Source: JABDKJ01 sp964609215 (GTDB taxonomy: Bacteria; Bacteroidota; Bacteroidia; Flavobacteriales_D; JABDKJ01). From it: a stretch of 64,000 nucleotides of DNA. Positions 52,382 to 61,923 of the stretch are shown piece by piece. The stretch is from NCBI GenBank assembly GCA_964609215.1, contig CAZSQZ010000008.1:1-64000 (forward strand), written 5' to 3'. The translations under genes and the position numbers were made by a program. How positions within the stretch are numbered: the stretch's first letter is position 1; each line of letters opens with the position of its first letter. The notes beneath the pieces were generated by a model, which saw nothing but the letters and a program-made list of their open reading frames with translations, searched no databases and had not been told where the DNA came from.

Positions 52382-53833
52382 ATGAAAAATAGCTTATTTA
52401 TAAAACTTGCCGGAATCCTTTTATTGGTGCTACTTATCTTAGGTACAATAATGGGAAAAGTTGGATATGACTCATCAATTGAGCATCATAATGAAGCGAA
52501 TCAAAGGCTTCACAAAGATTTGGCTCAGTTTACAGTAGATCATGTAGAAACATTTGATGAAAAAGGCAATATTAATGAGGCAGCCCTTGGCGACATAATG
52601 CACTCAATGATGGTAATTAATCCAGATGTGGAGGTTTATTTGCTAGACAAGCAAGGTGAAATAATAAAGCATGTTGCTCCTAAAAAGAAAGTGGTCAGAA
52701 GTAAAGTTGATCTAGCTCCAATAAATAAGTTCTTAAAGGAAGGTATAGATGGTTGTATAGCCGGAGATGATCCAAGAAGTGATGATGGAAAGAAAGTTTT
52801 TTCTGTTGCTCCAATCATGAAAAACGATATACTTCAAGGTTACTACTACATTATTTTGGCAAGTCAGGAACGCGCAAGTGTTCTTGAAAGCTTAAAGAGT
52901 CATATAGCAATTAGTTATTGGCTAAAAATGAGTTTGGTAGCTTTTCTCATGGCATTTGCAATAGGCCTATTTGCCCTTTGGAGATTTACGAAGAACCTGA
53001 GCCCAATAGAATCTTCCATGAAAGCTTTTCAAGAAGGAGATTATGATTCAAGAATAAAGGATAATACTGGAGACTTTAAGCCCATTGCGCTTGCCTATAA
53101 TTCTATGGCAGATCAAATTCAAATGAATTTTGACAAAATAAAATCGGTTGATCAATTTAGAAAAGAGTTCATTGCTAATATATCTCATGATCTAAGAAGT
53201 CCTATGGTTGTGGTTAAAGGTTATGCTGAAACCATGATGATAAAAGGAGAAGAGTTGAGTCTAGAAGAGCGCAATAAGTATTTAAATTATATAGTAGAAA
53301 GTTCAAAGCAATCTGAAGGACTTCTCAATCAGTTGTTAGAATTAAGCAAACTTGAAAACAATCAAATTGAGGTTAGTTTAGAGCCTTTCGATCTGAAAGA
53401 ACTTATCTCAGACTTACTAGGTCGATTTGAGTTAATAATGAAAAAGAAAAATATTCAAGTAGCTTTTAACTCAGCTGGTCATGTAAATCTGGTATACGGA
53501 GATATTTCTTTAATTGAAAGAGCGGTTATGAATCTATTGGATAATGCCATTAAATATTCCCCTGAGAATAGCACCATCAGCCTAAATCTTGAGGAAAAGA
53601 ATAAAATGGTTTACTGTTCTATTTCAGATCAAGGGATAGGAATTGAAGAGCAAAAGCTTGCCAAAATATTCGAGAGGTATGAAAGAGGCCCTGAAGTAAA
53701 TTCCGAAAATAAAAGTATGGGACTTGGTTTAGCTATTGTCAAAAGAATTATTGAAATGCACGATGCAACGATAAATGTAAAGAGCAAATTGAATCAAGGA
53801 GCAACATTTACTTTTAACCTAAGAGTTGCCTAA
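52382..53833 (+). CDS. Sensor histidine kinase, OmpR-partner type
   Basis: A 483-aa kinase. The start is the ATG at 52382, next to the regulator stop; earlier in-frame ATGs lie inside the regulator gene. Two membrane spans (about 9-27 and 180-200) enclose a periplasmic sensing region of about 150 residues. A HAMP linker follows, then HisKA with phospho-acceptor His near 268 (NISHDLRSPM), and HATPase motifs NLLDNAIKYSPEN, DQGIGIEEQ and GLGLAIVKRI. It phosphorylates the PhoB-type regulator upstream; the stimulus is unknown. Confidence 0.93.
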   Translation: MKNSLFIKLAGILLLVLLILGTIMGKVGYDSSIEHHNEANQRLHKDLAQFTVDHVETFDEKGNINEAALGDIMHSMMVINPDVEVYLLDKQGEIIKHVAPKKKVVRSKVDLAPINKFLKEGIDGCIAGDDPRSDDGKKVFSVAPIMKNDILQGYYYIILASQERASVLESLKSHIAISYWLKMSLVAFLMAFAIGLFALWRFTKNLSPIESSMKAFQEGDYDSRIKDNTGDFKPIALAYNSMADQIQMNFDKIKSVDQFRKEFIANISHDLRSPMVVVKGYAETMMIKGEELSLEERNKYLNYIVESSKQSEGLLNQLLELSKLENNQIEVSLEPFDLKELISDLLGRFELIMKKKNIQVAFNSAGHVNLVYGDISLIERAVMNLLDNAIKYSPENSTISLNLEEKNKMVYCSISDQGIGIEEQKLAKIFERYERGPEVNSENKSMGLGLAIVKRIIEMHDATINVKSKLNQGATFTFNLRVA

Positions 53834-53960
53834 AAGCTGTTCAAGTATTTAATTCAATAGTGGTTTTAAAATACTGATTATCATCAATTTATATTATTAA
53901 CTTAATATACGAATCAAATTTTGTTCATTTCCGTATAAGCCTTTAGCCTATACAACATTT

Positions 53961-54674
53961 ATGGATAAACTTTGCGCAACTTGGTTGACCGAGGGACTGA
54001 TCGATTTCGAGTATAAAAAATATATTTTGCTCGCCTATCTTAAAAAAGTAAGAGAAAATTACACCCATACAAAATTGTACCCTATGCTTTCGGATTTGGT
54101 CTTTCACCATAGAAATCTGATGCATTATATTGAAACCAAAGAATTTCTTGAGGATCAATTTCCTAAGCATTTGAAAGCTGTAGACAGAAAGAAAATGTCA
54201 CTGGTCTACGAAGCAATAATTCAAGACGATTCTCTAGTGAGCGAAATAGACGAGTTGGTGGAATATGCTATTCCCCTTATAGAAGATGCCGTTAGAGAAG
54301 GTCGAGAATTGTATGAGATAATTGAGGATGCTATGGATTTCGGTGCAATAGGAGTTCTTCCTCTTTACAATAAGGAAGGATATATCTTTCTTTCCAATGA
54401 TGATTCTAAGATTGTTTCCATATACAAATTTGCGGTTTCTTCTTTGAAAGATGTAAACAGCAAGTATCACAGCATTACTACTACTTTCATACAAAATGCG
54501 CGTCAAACAATGGCCAACACATTTGAAAATATGAAATTGGAGTTGGCTAAGCAATTTAAAGAACTTCCGAATCCAGCTGCATATTCTATCAATTGTCAGT
54601 TAAATGTTCCAGAGGAGGAGACATTTCTGCCCATAGCCAAAAGAATGTTAATGAGACAAGTAGCTAGAGCCTAG
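53961..54674 (+). CDS. Conserved hypothetical protein, 237 aa
   Basis: A soluble, mostly helical protein with no signal peptide or membrane span (MDKLCATWLTEGLIDFEYKKY). I recognise no domain. The middle has acidic helices (ELVEYAIPLIEDAVREGRELYEII) and the C-terminus ends AKRMLMRQVARA. It is followed 17 bp later by a helical-repeat protein, with which it is probably co-transcribed. The Tyr/Phe-rich N-terminal helices may bind a partner. Function is unknown. Confidence 0.75.
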   Translation: MDKLCATWLTEGLIDFEYKKYILLAYLKKVRENYTHTKLYPMLSDLVFHHRNLMHYIETKEFLEDQFPKHLKAVDRKKMSLVYEAIIQDDSLVSEIDELVEYAIPLIEDAVREGRELYEIIEDAMDFGAIGVLPLYNKEGYIFLSNDDSKIVSIYKFAVSSLKDVNSKYHSITTTFIQNARQTMANTFENMKLELAKQFKELPNPAAYSINCQLNVPEEETFLPIAKRMLMRQVARA

Positions 54675-54691
54675 ATTCTTATATTTGGCCA

Positions 54692-55195
54692 ATGGACATG
54701 GCCAAGTCCCTTTATAACGAACACTCAAAAAAGAATACCCTAGTATTGGTAAATTATATAGGGAAAAATAAAAATCGGTATTCTGAAATGTGGTCCTTTT
54801 TGAGTTCTGAAGATCCTATTTTGATTCAAAGGTCTTCTTGGGTAGTTTATACACACTTCGAACATTTTCCTTTAATGTTTCTTTCATATCGCAACAAAGC
54901 CATTAAACACCTTGGAAACGATAGACATCAAGCTGTTCAAAGGGCTCTTCTAAAGCCTCTCTTCCTATCGCCACTGGTGAAAGATCCCGGAGAACTGGTT
55001 GACAAGTGCTTTAATCTATTAAATGACCCCAGGATTACCGTTGCTCCAAAGATGTGGAGCATGAAGATTATCGACAAAGTTGCTCAGAAGGAAACTGATC
55101 TTTATCCAGAGTTAAAATTATCCATTGAAAAGATTCTCCCAAATGCCACTTCTGGCTTAAAAAATGCCGCTCATAAAATTTTAAAAAAAATCTAG
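54692..55195 (+). CDS. HEAT-repeat-like hypothetical protein
   Basis: A 167-aa helical protein with short repeated helix pairs (SSWVVYTHFEHFPLMF; HQAVQRALLKPLFL; APKMWSMKIIDKVAQKE), as in HEAT or armadillo repeats, which serve as protein-binding scaffolds. No catalytic residues are evident. It follows the 237-aa gene closely and precedes the metalloprotease by 64 bp, so the three may be transcribed together. Confidence 0.72.
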   Translation: MDMAKSLYNEHSKKNTLVLVNYIGKNKNRYSEMWSFLSSEDPILIQRSSWVVYTHFEHFPLMFLSYRNKAIKHLGNDRHQAVQRALLKPLFLSPLVKDPGELVDKCFNLLNDPRITVAPKMWSMKIIDKVAQKETDLYPELKLSIEKILPNATSGLKNAAHKILKKI

Positions 55196-55259
55196 GCTTT
55201 CTGGCTGTTTAAAAGCTTCCGTTTGATTAAATTGAGGGCTTAAATTCAAACGCACGAAA

Positions 55260-57854
55260 ATGAAAAAATATCTGAGCCTAACCTTATCTGTATTATTTCT
55301 TATTTGTTTTACAGTTGAGGCGGACGCGCAAAAAAAGAAAAAGAAGAAAAAGAAAGGGCAAACGGAAGAAGTTAAACCCAAAAAGAAGTCAGATTTAAAG
55401 TCAATTGAGGATGTAACAAAAAAATGCATCAAGATAGATGGACTGTTCAATATGTACCAGGATACTACTTCTGGTAAGACTTTCATAGAAATTAGTGAGG
55501 ATCAATTGGATAAAGAGTTTATCTATTTTTCTTATGTCGAGAATGGAGTTACGGATGCTTCTGCTTTCAAAGGATCATACCGAGGGTCTAAAATTTTTAA
55601 GATCAAAAAACACTACAACAGAATTGAGTTTGAATTACCCAACACTCGTTACTATTTCGATGAAGAAAATGAAATCAGTAAAGCAAGTGATACAAATATT
55701 AATGTTCCTATAGTTCTAAGCGAGAAAATCGAGGGAATAGACGAAGAAAATGGCAAATATTTAATAAAAGGAGAAGCTGTTTTCATGGCGGAAACGTTCA
55801 CCAGATTTAAACCTCTTTACCCTCCAGGTTGGCCATTTTTCAAATTGGGAAAAATGAACAAGGATAAAAGCAAGACTGTCGCAATTAAAAACTATCCAGA
55901 AAACACAGACGTAAGAGTTCAATTGGTCTATGATGGTTTTGGTTCAAGCACTTTTGGGACTGAGGCTTTAACGGATGGACGATTTGTTAGTGTAACTTTT
56001 CATCAGAGTCTAATAGAAGTCCCAGATAATGATTATGAACCAAGAAGAGATGATCCAAGAGTAGGTTATTTTATGACTCAAGTAAATGACCTAACAACTG
56101 CCGATGTTACTCCTTACAGAGATATGATTCATAGATGGGATTTGAGAAAGAAAGATGCGAATGCAGCAATTTCTGAACCTGTAGAGCCTATAACTTGGTG
56201 GATAGAAAATACCACTCCATCTGAAATTAGAGATATTATCAAAGAAGGTGTAGAAAGATGGAATCTTGCATTTGAGAAGGCAGGTTTTAAAAATGCAGTT
56301 GTTGTAAAAGTTCAACCCGATGATGCAGAATGGGATGCAGGAGATATTAGATATAATGTCCTTAGATGGACATCCTCCCCTAACCCCCCATTTGGAGGCT
56401 ATGGACCTAGTTTTGTAAACCCTAGAACCGGACAAATATTAGGTGCAGATATTATGTTGGAATACACGTATATCTTAGGAAGATTAAGGTCTGAGGAGAT
56501 TTTTGACATTGCGGGCTTAACACACTTAATGGAGGATGAAACAGAACAACCTCACTTTGGTGAAGAGCCTGATCATAACCTGTGTCTTGCAGGAGCAATT
56601 ATGGCTGAGGAAGCTTTATTTGCACAAAATGCTATGCAAGTAAATGACCTTTCTGAAATTGATAAAGATCGTTTTTTAGTTGAGTCTATACAGAGACTTG
56701 TTTTACATGAGGTTGGGCATACCCTTGGTTTGAACCATAACATGAAGGGAAGCTCTATCCAGTCTGTAGAAGATCTTAAGGATATGGATAAAATGAAGAA
56801 AGAAGGAATGTGTAATTCTGTTATGGAATACCCTGCTATAAATTTTGCACTGAATAAAGAAGAGCAAGCCTTATTCTATGATTCTAAGCCAGGTGCTTAT
56901 GATGATTGGGCTATAGAGTATGCTTATTCACCTGCTTTAAGTAATCCAGAAGCTGAAGAAGCTAGACTTGAAAAGATTTTAAGTCGTTCAGAAGAGCCTA
57001 TGTTGGTTTTTGGAAATGATGCGGATGATATGAGATCTCCTGGAAAGGGAATTGACCCTATGGTAAATATCTACGATCTTTCAAGTGAACCAGTAGCTTA
57101 TGCAATAGATAGAATAAAGCTTATAGATGATAAGTTAATGCCTAAGCTTTTAGATAAGTTCTCGAAAGATGGTGAAACTTATATGGAGCTTAGAAACGCT
57201 TACCTTAACCTTACTGGTCAAAAAGGCACTCAATTGAGTGTTATTAGCAAGCACATAGGAGGTATTACTGTTAACAGATCTAAAGAAGGTCAAGGAAACA
57301 ATACCGATCCTTACACTCCAATGTCAGAGAGCTATCAGAAAGATGCTATGAATGCATTAGCTACCTACGCTTTTGCTCCAGATGCATGGGAATTTGATGA
57401 GAAGCTAATTCGTCATTTACAGATTCAAAGAAGAGGGTTTAATCTTTTTGGAGGTTCAGAAGATCCAAAGTTGCACGAAAGAATCTATGGCATTCATAAT
57501 CTTTTATTGCGTCATTTACTTCATTCAAACGTCTTAAACAGAATTTCAAACTCAGAGGAATACGGAAATGAATACACTCTTTCTGAATATATGGGAGATT
57601 TAACAAATTCTATTTTCAAGGCAGACAATGGTAAATCAGTTAATAATGTAAGACAGAACCTTCAATTGGCTTATACTACTGGTCTTGTTAATTATTTAAA
57701 GAACAGAAGAGCAATGCCAAATACGAAATCTATGGCTTTATATCAATTGAATAGAATAAAGCAGTTTGCTGCTTCTACAAAGGGCAACACTTCTACTAAG
57801 GCGCACAGACAGCATCTTAAATTAATCATAGACAAGGCACTGGAAGCAAAATAA
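55260..57854 (+). CDS. Secreted zinc-dependent metalloprotease (DUF5117/DUF5118 type)
   Basis: An 864-aa exported zincin. The signal peptide (MKKYLSLTLSVLFLICFTVEADA) is followed by an unusual run of eight lysines right after the predicted cleavage site. The first half (about 50-380) carries the DUF5117/5118 beta-rich domains with SYVENGVTDASAFKGSYRGS (shown as ENGVTDASAFKGSYRG). The active site HEVGHTLGLNH lies near residue 483, with a further zinc ligand and Met-turn expected downstream. Bacteroidota use such enzymes to degrade external proteins. The next gene overlaps its stop by one base. Confidence 0.88.
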   Translation: MKKYLSLTLSVLFLICFTVEADAQKKKKKKKKGQTEEVKPKKKSDLKSIEDVTKKCIKIDGLFNMYQDTTSGKTFIEISEDQLDKEFIYFSYVENGVTDASAFKGSYRGSKIFKIKKHYNRIEFELPNTRYYFDEENEISKASDTNINVPIVLSEKIEGIDEENGKYLIKGEAVFMAETFTRFKPLYPPGWPFFKLGKMNKDKSKTVAIKNYPENTDVRVQLVYDGFGSSTFGTEALTDGRFVSVTFHQSLIEVPDNDYEPRRDDPRVGYFMTQVNDLTTADVTPYRDMIHRWDLRKKDANAAISEPVEPITWWIENTTPSEIRDIIKEGVERWNLAFEKAGFKNAVVVKVQPDDAEWDAGDIRYNVLRWTSSPNPPFGGYGPSFVNPRTGQILGADIMLEYTYILGRLRSEEIFDIAGLTHLMEDETEQPHFGEEPDHNLCLAGAIMAEEALFAQNAMQVNDLSEIDKDRFLVESIQRLVLHEVGHTLGLNHNMKGSSIQSVEDLKDMDKMKKEGMCNSVMEYPAINFALNKEEQALFYDSKPGAYDDWAIEYAYSPALSNPEAEEARLEKILSRSEEPMLVFGNDADDMRSPGKGIDPMVNIYDLSSEPVAYAIDRIKLIDDKLMPKLLDKFSKDGETYMELRNAYLNLTGQKGTQLSVISKHIGGITVNRSKEGQGNNTDPYTPMSESYQKDAMNALATYAFAPDAWEFDEKLIRHLQIQRRGFNLFGGSEDPKLHERIYGIHNLLLRHLLHSNVLNRISNSEEYGNEYTLSEYMGDLTNSIFKADNGKSVNNVRQNLQLAYTTGLVNYLKNRRAMPNTKSMALYQLNRIKQFAASTKGNTSTKAHRQHLKLIIDKALEAK

Positions 57855-58339
57855 TGTCTGATAATATTGAAAACTCGGGAAAGAAAATTCCCGAGTTTAA
57901 ATATTTAGAAAAGTACAGCCGTACTCTGGACTCCAGTATTCGCATTCCAGGTACTCAAATAAAATTTGGTTGGGACCCTATACTAGGCTTTATTCCTTTC
58001 GTAGGAGACGCTATTGGTTGGGGCTTCAGTATGACCTTGATTTACTATCTCATCAAACATGGAGGTAGCAAAAGGCTAATAATGAAGTTATCCGGAAATG
58101 CTTTTCTGGATGCAACTTTGGGTTCAATACCTTTGTTTGGAACGGTTTTCGATTTCTTTTATAAGGCAAATGATCGCAACTATAAATTGTTTAAAGAATA
58201 CCATGAATTAGGAATGCACAAAGAAAGCTCTAAGCCATATTTCATTGCATTGGCTATTGTATTCTTAGTTCTCTTAATAGCCTTGAGCATAGGCACCTTC
58301 TTCCTTATTACTTGGCTATCAGATTTGTTAAGGCCTTAA
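57854..58339 (+). CDS. DUF4112 membrane protein
   Basis: A 161-aa protein. After a charged N-terminus (about 40 residues) comes the DUF4112 core (DSSIRIPGTQIKFGWDPILGFIPFVGDAIG, shown as IPGTQIKFGWDPILGFIPFV, followed by GDAIGWGFSM), then one to two membrane spans including a C-terminal IALAIVFLVLLIALSIGTF segment. The family is widespread in Bacteroidota and unnamed in function. Its ATG overlaps the metalloprotease stop, so it is co-translated, perhaps as a membrane partner. Confidence 0.85.
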   Translation: MSDNIENSGKKIPEFKYLEKYSRTLDSSIRIPGTQIKFGWDPILGFIPFVGDAIGWGFSMTLIYYLIKHGGSKRLIMKLSGNAFLDATLGSIPLFGTVFDFFYKANDRNYKLFKEYHELGMHKESSKPYFIALAIVFLVLLIALSIGTFFLITWLSDLLRP

Positions 58340-58350
58340 AATTATAAACT

Positions 58351-58380
58351 AAAAAAGCCAGTCGCTGACTGGCTTTTTTA
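58351..58380. terminator. Bidirectional terminator
   Basis: AAAAAAGCCAGTC pairs with GACTGGCTTTTTT around GCT. A-run on one side and T-run on the other allow it to serve both the DUF4112 gene and the convergent laminarinase gene (stop at 58414). Confidence 0.9.
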
Positions 58381-58413
58381 ATGAACATTCAAAATTCTTT
58401 ATGAGAGCATTTT

Positions 58414-59595
58414 CTATTGAAACACCCTTACATAATCCACAGCCATAAACTCTGGGAACGTAGTATTCTCTGTTGGCGAACCAGGCCAGGTTCCTCCTAC
58501 CGCTATATTAAAGATGAAAAAGAATGGATCATTAAAAGGATAAGGTTGACCATTTACACTACTTGGATTAATGCTATGATAAAGTTGATCATCCATATAC
58601 CATTCTATACTGTTCTCCTCCCAAATAACTGAGAATACATGAAATTCATCCGCATAGGTTTCAGGGAAATCTAATGAAAAACCTGTCCCACTAAACTGGT
58701 GCTGGGAAAAATCTTCTCCCCAATGGGCAGTTCCATGAATTCTTCTTGGATTTAAGCCCACTAATTCCATAATATCAATTTCACCACAAGCAGGCCATCC
58801 TACGGTTGGGAAATCCGCCCCTAACATCCATAGTGCAGGCCATATCCCTTCATCTACAGGTAGAAGGGCACGAATATCAATTCTTCCGTATTGAAACTCT
58901 TGTAAGCCACAGGATTTCATCCTAGCGGAAGTATATTGACCTTGCGCTATTTCTTTAGCAACAATCAATAAATTGCCATTCTCCACATAAGAGTTTTCTG
59001 AACTTGAGGTATAATTCTGTAATTCCTGATTTCCCCAGCCATGATCACCCATTTCATGAATCCAATTTAAAGGGTTTATTTCAGTTCCATTAAACTCATC
59101 TGCCCAGACCAAAGTCATTCCAGGATAATTGTCTGGAGTAGTGTATCCTTCATTGGTGATTTGGATGGTATTATCATCGTTCTTGATAGTTCCTGTTGCT
59201 TCCTGAATGTTATCCTTAAGGAAACTATTTATTGGATTTGATAAAACAACCTTAAATTGCTCATCCGCTTCCAAGAATCCATCTACCACAATATTAATTG
59301 GAATTATCTTACTTGTCTCGCCAGGAGAAAAAGTTAAAGTACCAGATAAGGCTTCATAATCCTCTCCTGCATTTGCTGTAAGATCCTCCGTTTCGAACTG
59401 CACAGTTACGGTCATATCCGAACTTTGATTTAATCGAACCTCAAACTCAAAAGTGCTATTGTCCGCATTTTCAAACGCAGTCCTATCACTAGCAAATTTT
59501 ATTTCCGGAAATACAGGATCAACATCATCATCCTTGCATTGTCCAAAACCTATTATTAATAATCCTCCTAAAAATAAACTAAGTAAATTCTTCAT
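58414..59595 (-). CDS. GH16 laminarinase lipoprotein with Calx-beta domain
   Basis: A 393-aa lipoprotein (lipobox ending GFGQC, Cys20). Residues about 31-140 form a Calx-beta domain (EGDYEALSGTLTFSPGET; KVVLSNP). Residues about 155-393 are a GH16 beta-glucanase domain. The catalytic motif GEIDIMELVG gives nucleophile Glu272, Asp274 and acid/base Glu277, in the E-I-D-I-M-E form typical of laminarinases. It would cleave beta-1,3-glucan at the cell surface. Length is normal for a single-domain GH16 plus accessory domain. Last gene of the locus transcribed from the right. Confidence 0.92.
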   Translation of the reverse strand: MKNLLSLFLGGLLIIGFGQCKDDDVDPVFPEIKFASDRTAFENADNSTFEFEVRLNQSSDMTVTVQFETEDLTANAGEDYEALSGTLTFSPGETSKIIPINIVVDGFLEADEQFKVVLSNPINSFLKDNIQEATGTIKNDDNTIQITNEGYTTPDNYPGMTLVWADEFNGTEINPLNWIHEMGDHGWGNQELQNYTSSSENSYVENGNLLIVAKEIAQGQYTSARMKSCGLQEFQYGRIDIRALLPVDEGIWPALWMLGADFPTVGWPACGEIDIMELVGLNPRRIHGTAHWGEDFSQHQFSGTGFSLDFPETYADEFHVFSVIWEENSIEWYMDDQLYHSINPSSVNGQPYPFNDPFFFIFNIAVGGTWPGSPTENTTFPEFMAVDYVRVFQ

Positions 59596-59598
59596 AAA

Positions 59599-60405
59599 TT
59601 ATTGTGCATCAAAAATAAATGTAAAAAAACCATCTCCCTGGGTGCAATCTCCATTTTGAATCGGAGCAGTCACAACCAGCCTTGTTTCAGTCAATTCAAC
59701 AATATCATAGACTGGACCTGAGTCCCAAGTTCCCATAAACCAGCAGGAAGGAACTGCAATCTGCCCTTGACCTAATAAGCCCGTTCCTTCAATAAACATA
59801 TAGGTTAGATCTGGAACCTCTAGTTCAGAAACAACAAACCCTTCGAAGGGATTAACTGTTCCTCCATTATTCGAATAAATAAAATCACCATCAAAGGTAA
59901 ATTGGTAAAAATCATCGTATTGCTCGGCAACCAAGCCTGAAGCTGGAGATGAAAACCATTCTCCAGAAAGCGGATCTGGTCCTACTGCAATGGCAGCCTC
60001 ATCTTGAGAAAGAACCCAGGTTTTTTGATTATCACAGCCTGTCAATAATTCTAACATTCCCGAGCAAGGAATTTCTACCGTTTGAGCAATAGAAATACTT
60101 TGTGTTGAAGACCCCATTCCTCCGGCATTAGAAACAGAATAGGTTACCTCATAGGTTCCCATTAGAGGATAAAATATAGTATCTACCAATTCATTAGAAG
60201 TGAAGCCATTTCCAAAATCCCAAAAATGAATAAAACCATCCCCAGAATTACTTTCGAAGGCAACTCTATTTTCATCTCCTGGTAAAAAAGACCAAGTAAA
60301 TGAGGCACTAGGTGGAGCTGGTAAATCTATTCCATCTTCTTCAAACGGTTCACAGGCTGCAAAGCCAAAAACAATCGCTATTAAAAATATATGTAATCTC
60401 TTCAT
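59599..60405 (-). CDS. PKD-domain surface lipoprotein, likely glycan-binding (SGBP)
   Basis: A 268-aa lipoprotein (lipobox GFAAC, Cys18). A PKD domain covers about 30-105: PPSASFTWSFLPGDENRVAF and GDGFIHFWDFGNGFTS. The C-terminal about 140 residues (QKTWVLSQDEAAIAVGPD ... FTFIFDAQ) form a beta-sandwich without a recognised family, possibly a glucan-binding module. The gene lies 2 bp downstream of susD and 3 bp upstream of the GH16 gene, the position usually occupied by surface glycan-binding proteins in PULs. Confidence 0.8.
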   Translation of the reverse strand: MKRLHIFLIAIVFGFAACEPFEEDGIDLPAPPSASFTWSFLPGDENRVAFESNSGDGFIHFWDFGNGFTSNELVDTIFYPLMGTYEVTYSVSNAGGMGSSTQSISIAQTVEIPCSGMLELLTGCDNQKTWVLSQDEAAIAVGPDPLSGEWFSSPASGLVAEQYDDFYQFTFDGDFIYSNNGGTVNPFEGFVVSELEVPDLTYMFIEGTGLLGQGQIAVPSCWFMGTWDSGPVYDIVELTETRLVVTAPIQNGDCTQGDGFFTFIFDAQ

Positions 60406-60407
60406 AA

Positions 60408-61919
60408 TTAGTATCCAGGATTTTGGGTTATTAAACCACCAGAAAGTGTAATTTCTACTTGAGGTATTGGAAATAACTCGTGTGTACCCTCAACAAATGA
60501 GAAACCTAAGTTTTGCATTATCTGAGCTGCTCTTTCTTGTCTAACCAAATCAAAGAAACGATGTCCTTCAAGACCTAGTTCTACTCTTCTTTCATGGTAA
60601 ATCGCATTTAACAGAAAAGGACCGCCTGCAACTACATCTGGCAATATACCTGAAAGTCCTCCTCTTGCTCTTTCTCTTACTTCATTAACAGCATCTCTAG
60701 CCAATTGTTCTTGCCCCAAATGAAACGATGCTTCCGCATACATAAGTAATACATCTGCATATCTTATTACCCTATCATTTGCGGGACCATTGGCAACAGG
60801 GTCACCAAAAGGTGCTTCATCCGCAGCGTTTAAGAAATATTTTCTGGGATAATAAAGATGCGGAAATCCAGTAGCGTCTAAGGTAAACTCTCCCCTATCT
60901 CCCATTTGATCACCAACCTGAAAAACAGTTGCTCTTAATCTAGGATCTCCTGATTCAAATTCATCAACAAAATCCTGTGTTGGAAGATTAAATCCAAAAC
61001 CATTAAATGCTCCTCTTGCTCTTTGAAATACATTGGTGAAGTTACCTTCCAGTTGATTCCCCCAATTGCCCCCTGAAGCATTCATAAATTGAATCTCCCA
61101 AATAGATCCTGGGCCATTTTCTCCTGCCAATGTAAAGACGTTTTCATAAGAGGGATCCAAAAAATATTCCGTAGAATTTATAACCTCCTCAAATGCATCA
61201 AATGCAGGTTGGAATTCTCTTTGATACATATGCGCCTTTCCTAAAAGAGACCATGCCGCTCCGGAAGTTGCCCGTCCTATTTCAGATAAAGACAATTGAC
61301 TTCTAAGAGGTAAACTATTCGCAGCTGCATTCAAGTCAGATTCAATCAATGCCCAAATCTCGTTTGCTGTTGCTCTTGGCTGCTGATACTCGCTTGGAGC
61401 TAAAGTTTCAGTGATTAAAGGAACTCCACCAAACATGGTAACCAAAGTATAATAGCTATAAGCTCTTATAAATTGAGCTTCTCCGAGGAATCTATTTTTT
61501 AGGTCCTCGTCCATATCAATGGCTGGAATCTTTTCCAGAGCAATATTGCAATAGGCAATTGCTTGGTAAGCATTCTGCCATTCACCTAAACATAATTTTG
61601 AGTTACTCGTTCCCTGAAAATTTTCAAATAAGAAAAGCTCAGGTTCATCTCCATCTCCAGATCCTCCCTTGTCGGAATCATCTGAAACAACATCGCCAAA
61701 ATACCATCTAAAATGCGGTGCTAATTGATTTGAACCCTGAATAGGCGTCACCTCTTGTTGCAATGGATTATAACATGCAATAATAGCTGCTTGAGCATCT
61801 CCAGCAGTTTGATAAAAGTTTGCTTCTGTAGAACCTACTAATGGATTCAATTCTAAAAACTCTTTTGAACATGTCGTGAACAAAAAAGGAATAATTGCTA
61901 AAATGATTAATTTCTTCAT
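60408..61919 (-). CDS. SusD/RagB-family outer-membrane glycan-binding lipoprotein
   Basis: A 503-aa SusD-like protein. The lipobox ends LFTTC (Cys17). The N-terminal helical region has FLELNPLVGSTEANFYQTAGDAQAAIIACYNPLQ, shown as NFYQTAGDAQAAIIACYNPL, followed by the TPR-like fold with ARDAVNEVRERARGG and the C-terminal IYHERRVELGLEGHRFFDLVRQ, both standard. It caps the SusC channel and binds the polysaccharide, here presumably laminarin. Starts 4 bp after the SusC stop, as is usual for a SusC/D pair. Confidence 0.95.
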   Translation of the reverse strand: MKKLIILAIIPFLFTTCSKEFLELNPLVGSTEANFYQTAGDAQAAIIACYNPLQQEVTPIQGSNQLAPHFRWYFGDVVSDDSDKGGSGDGDEPELFLFENFQGTSNSKLCLGEWQNAYQAIAYCNIALEKIPAIDMDEDLKNRFLGEAQFIRAYSYYTLVTMFGGVPLITETLAPSEYQQPRATANEIWALIESDLNAAANSLPLRSQLSLSEIGRATSGAAWSLLGKAHMYQREFQPAFDAFEEVINSTEYFLDPSYENVFTLAGENGPGSIWEIQFMNASGGNWGNQLEGNFTNVFQRARGAFNGFGFNLPTQDFVDEFESGDPRLRATVFQVGDQMGDRGEFTLDATGFPHLYYPRKYFLNAADEAPFGDPVANGPANDRVIRYADVLLMYAEASFHLGQEQLARDAVNEVRERARGGLSGILPDVVAGGPFLLNAIYHERRVELGLEGHRFFDLVRQERAAQIMQNLGFSFVEGTHELFPIPQVEITLSGGLITQNPGY

Positions 61920-61923
61920 TGTC

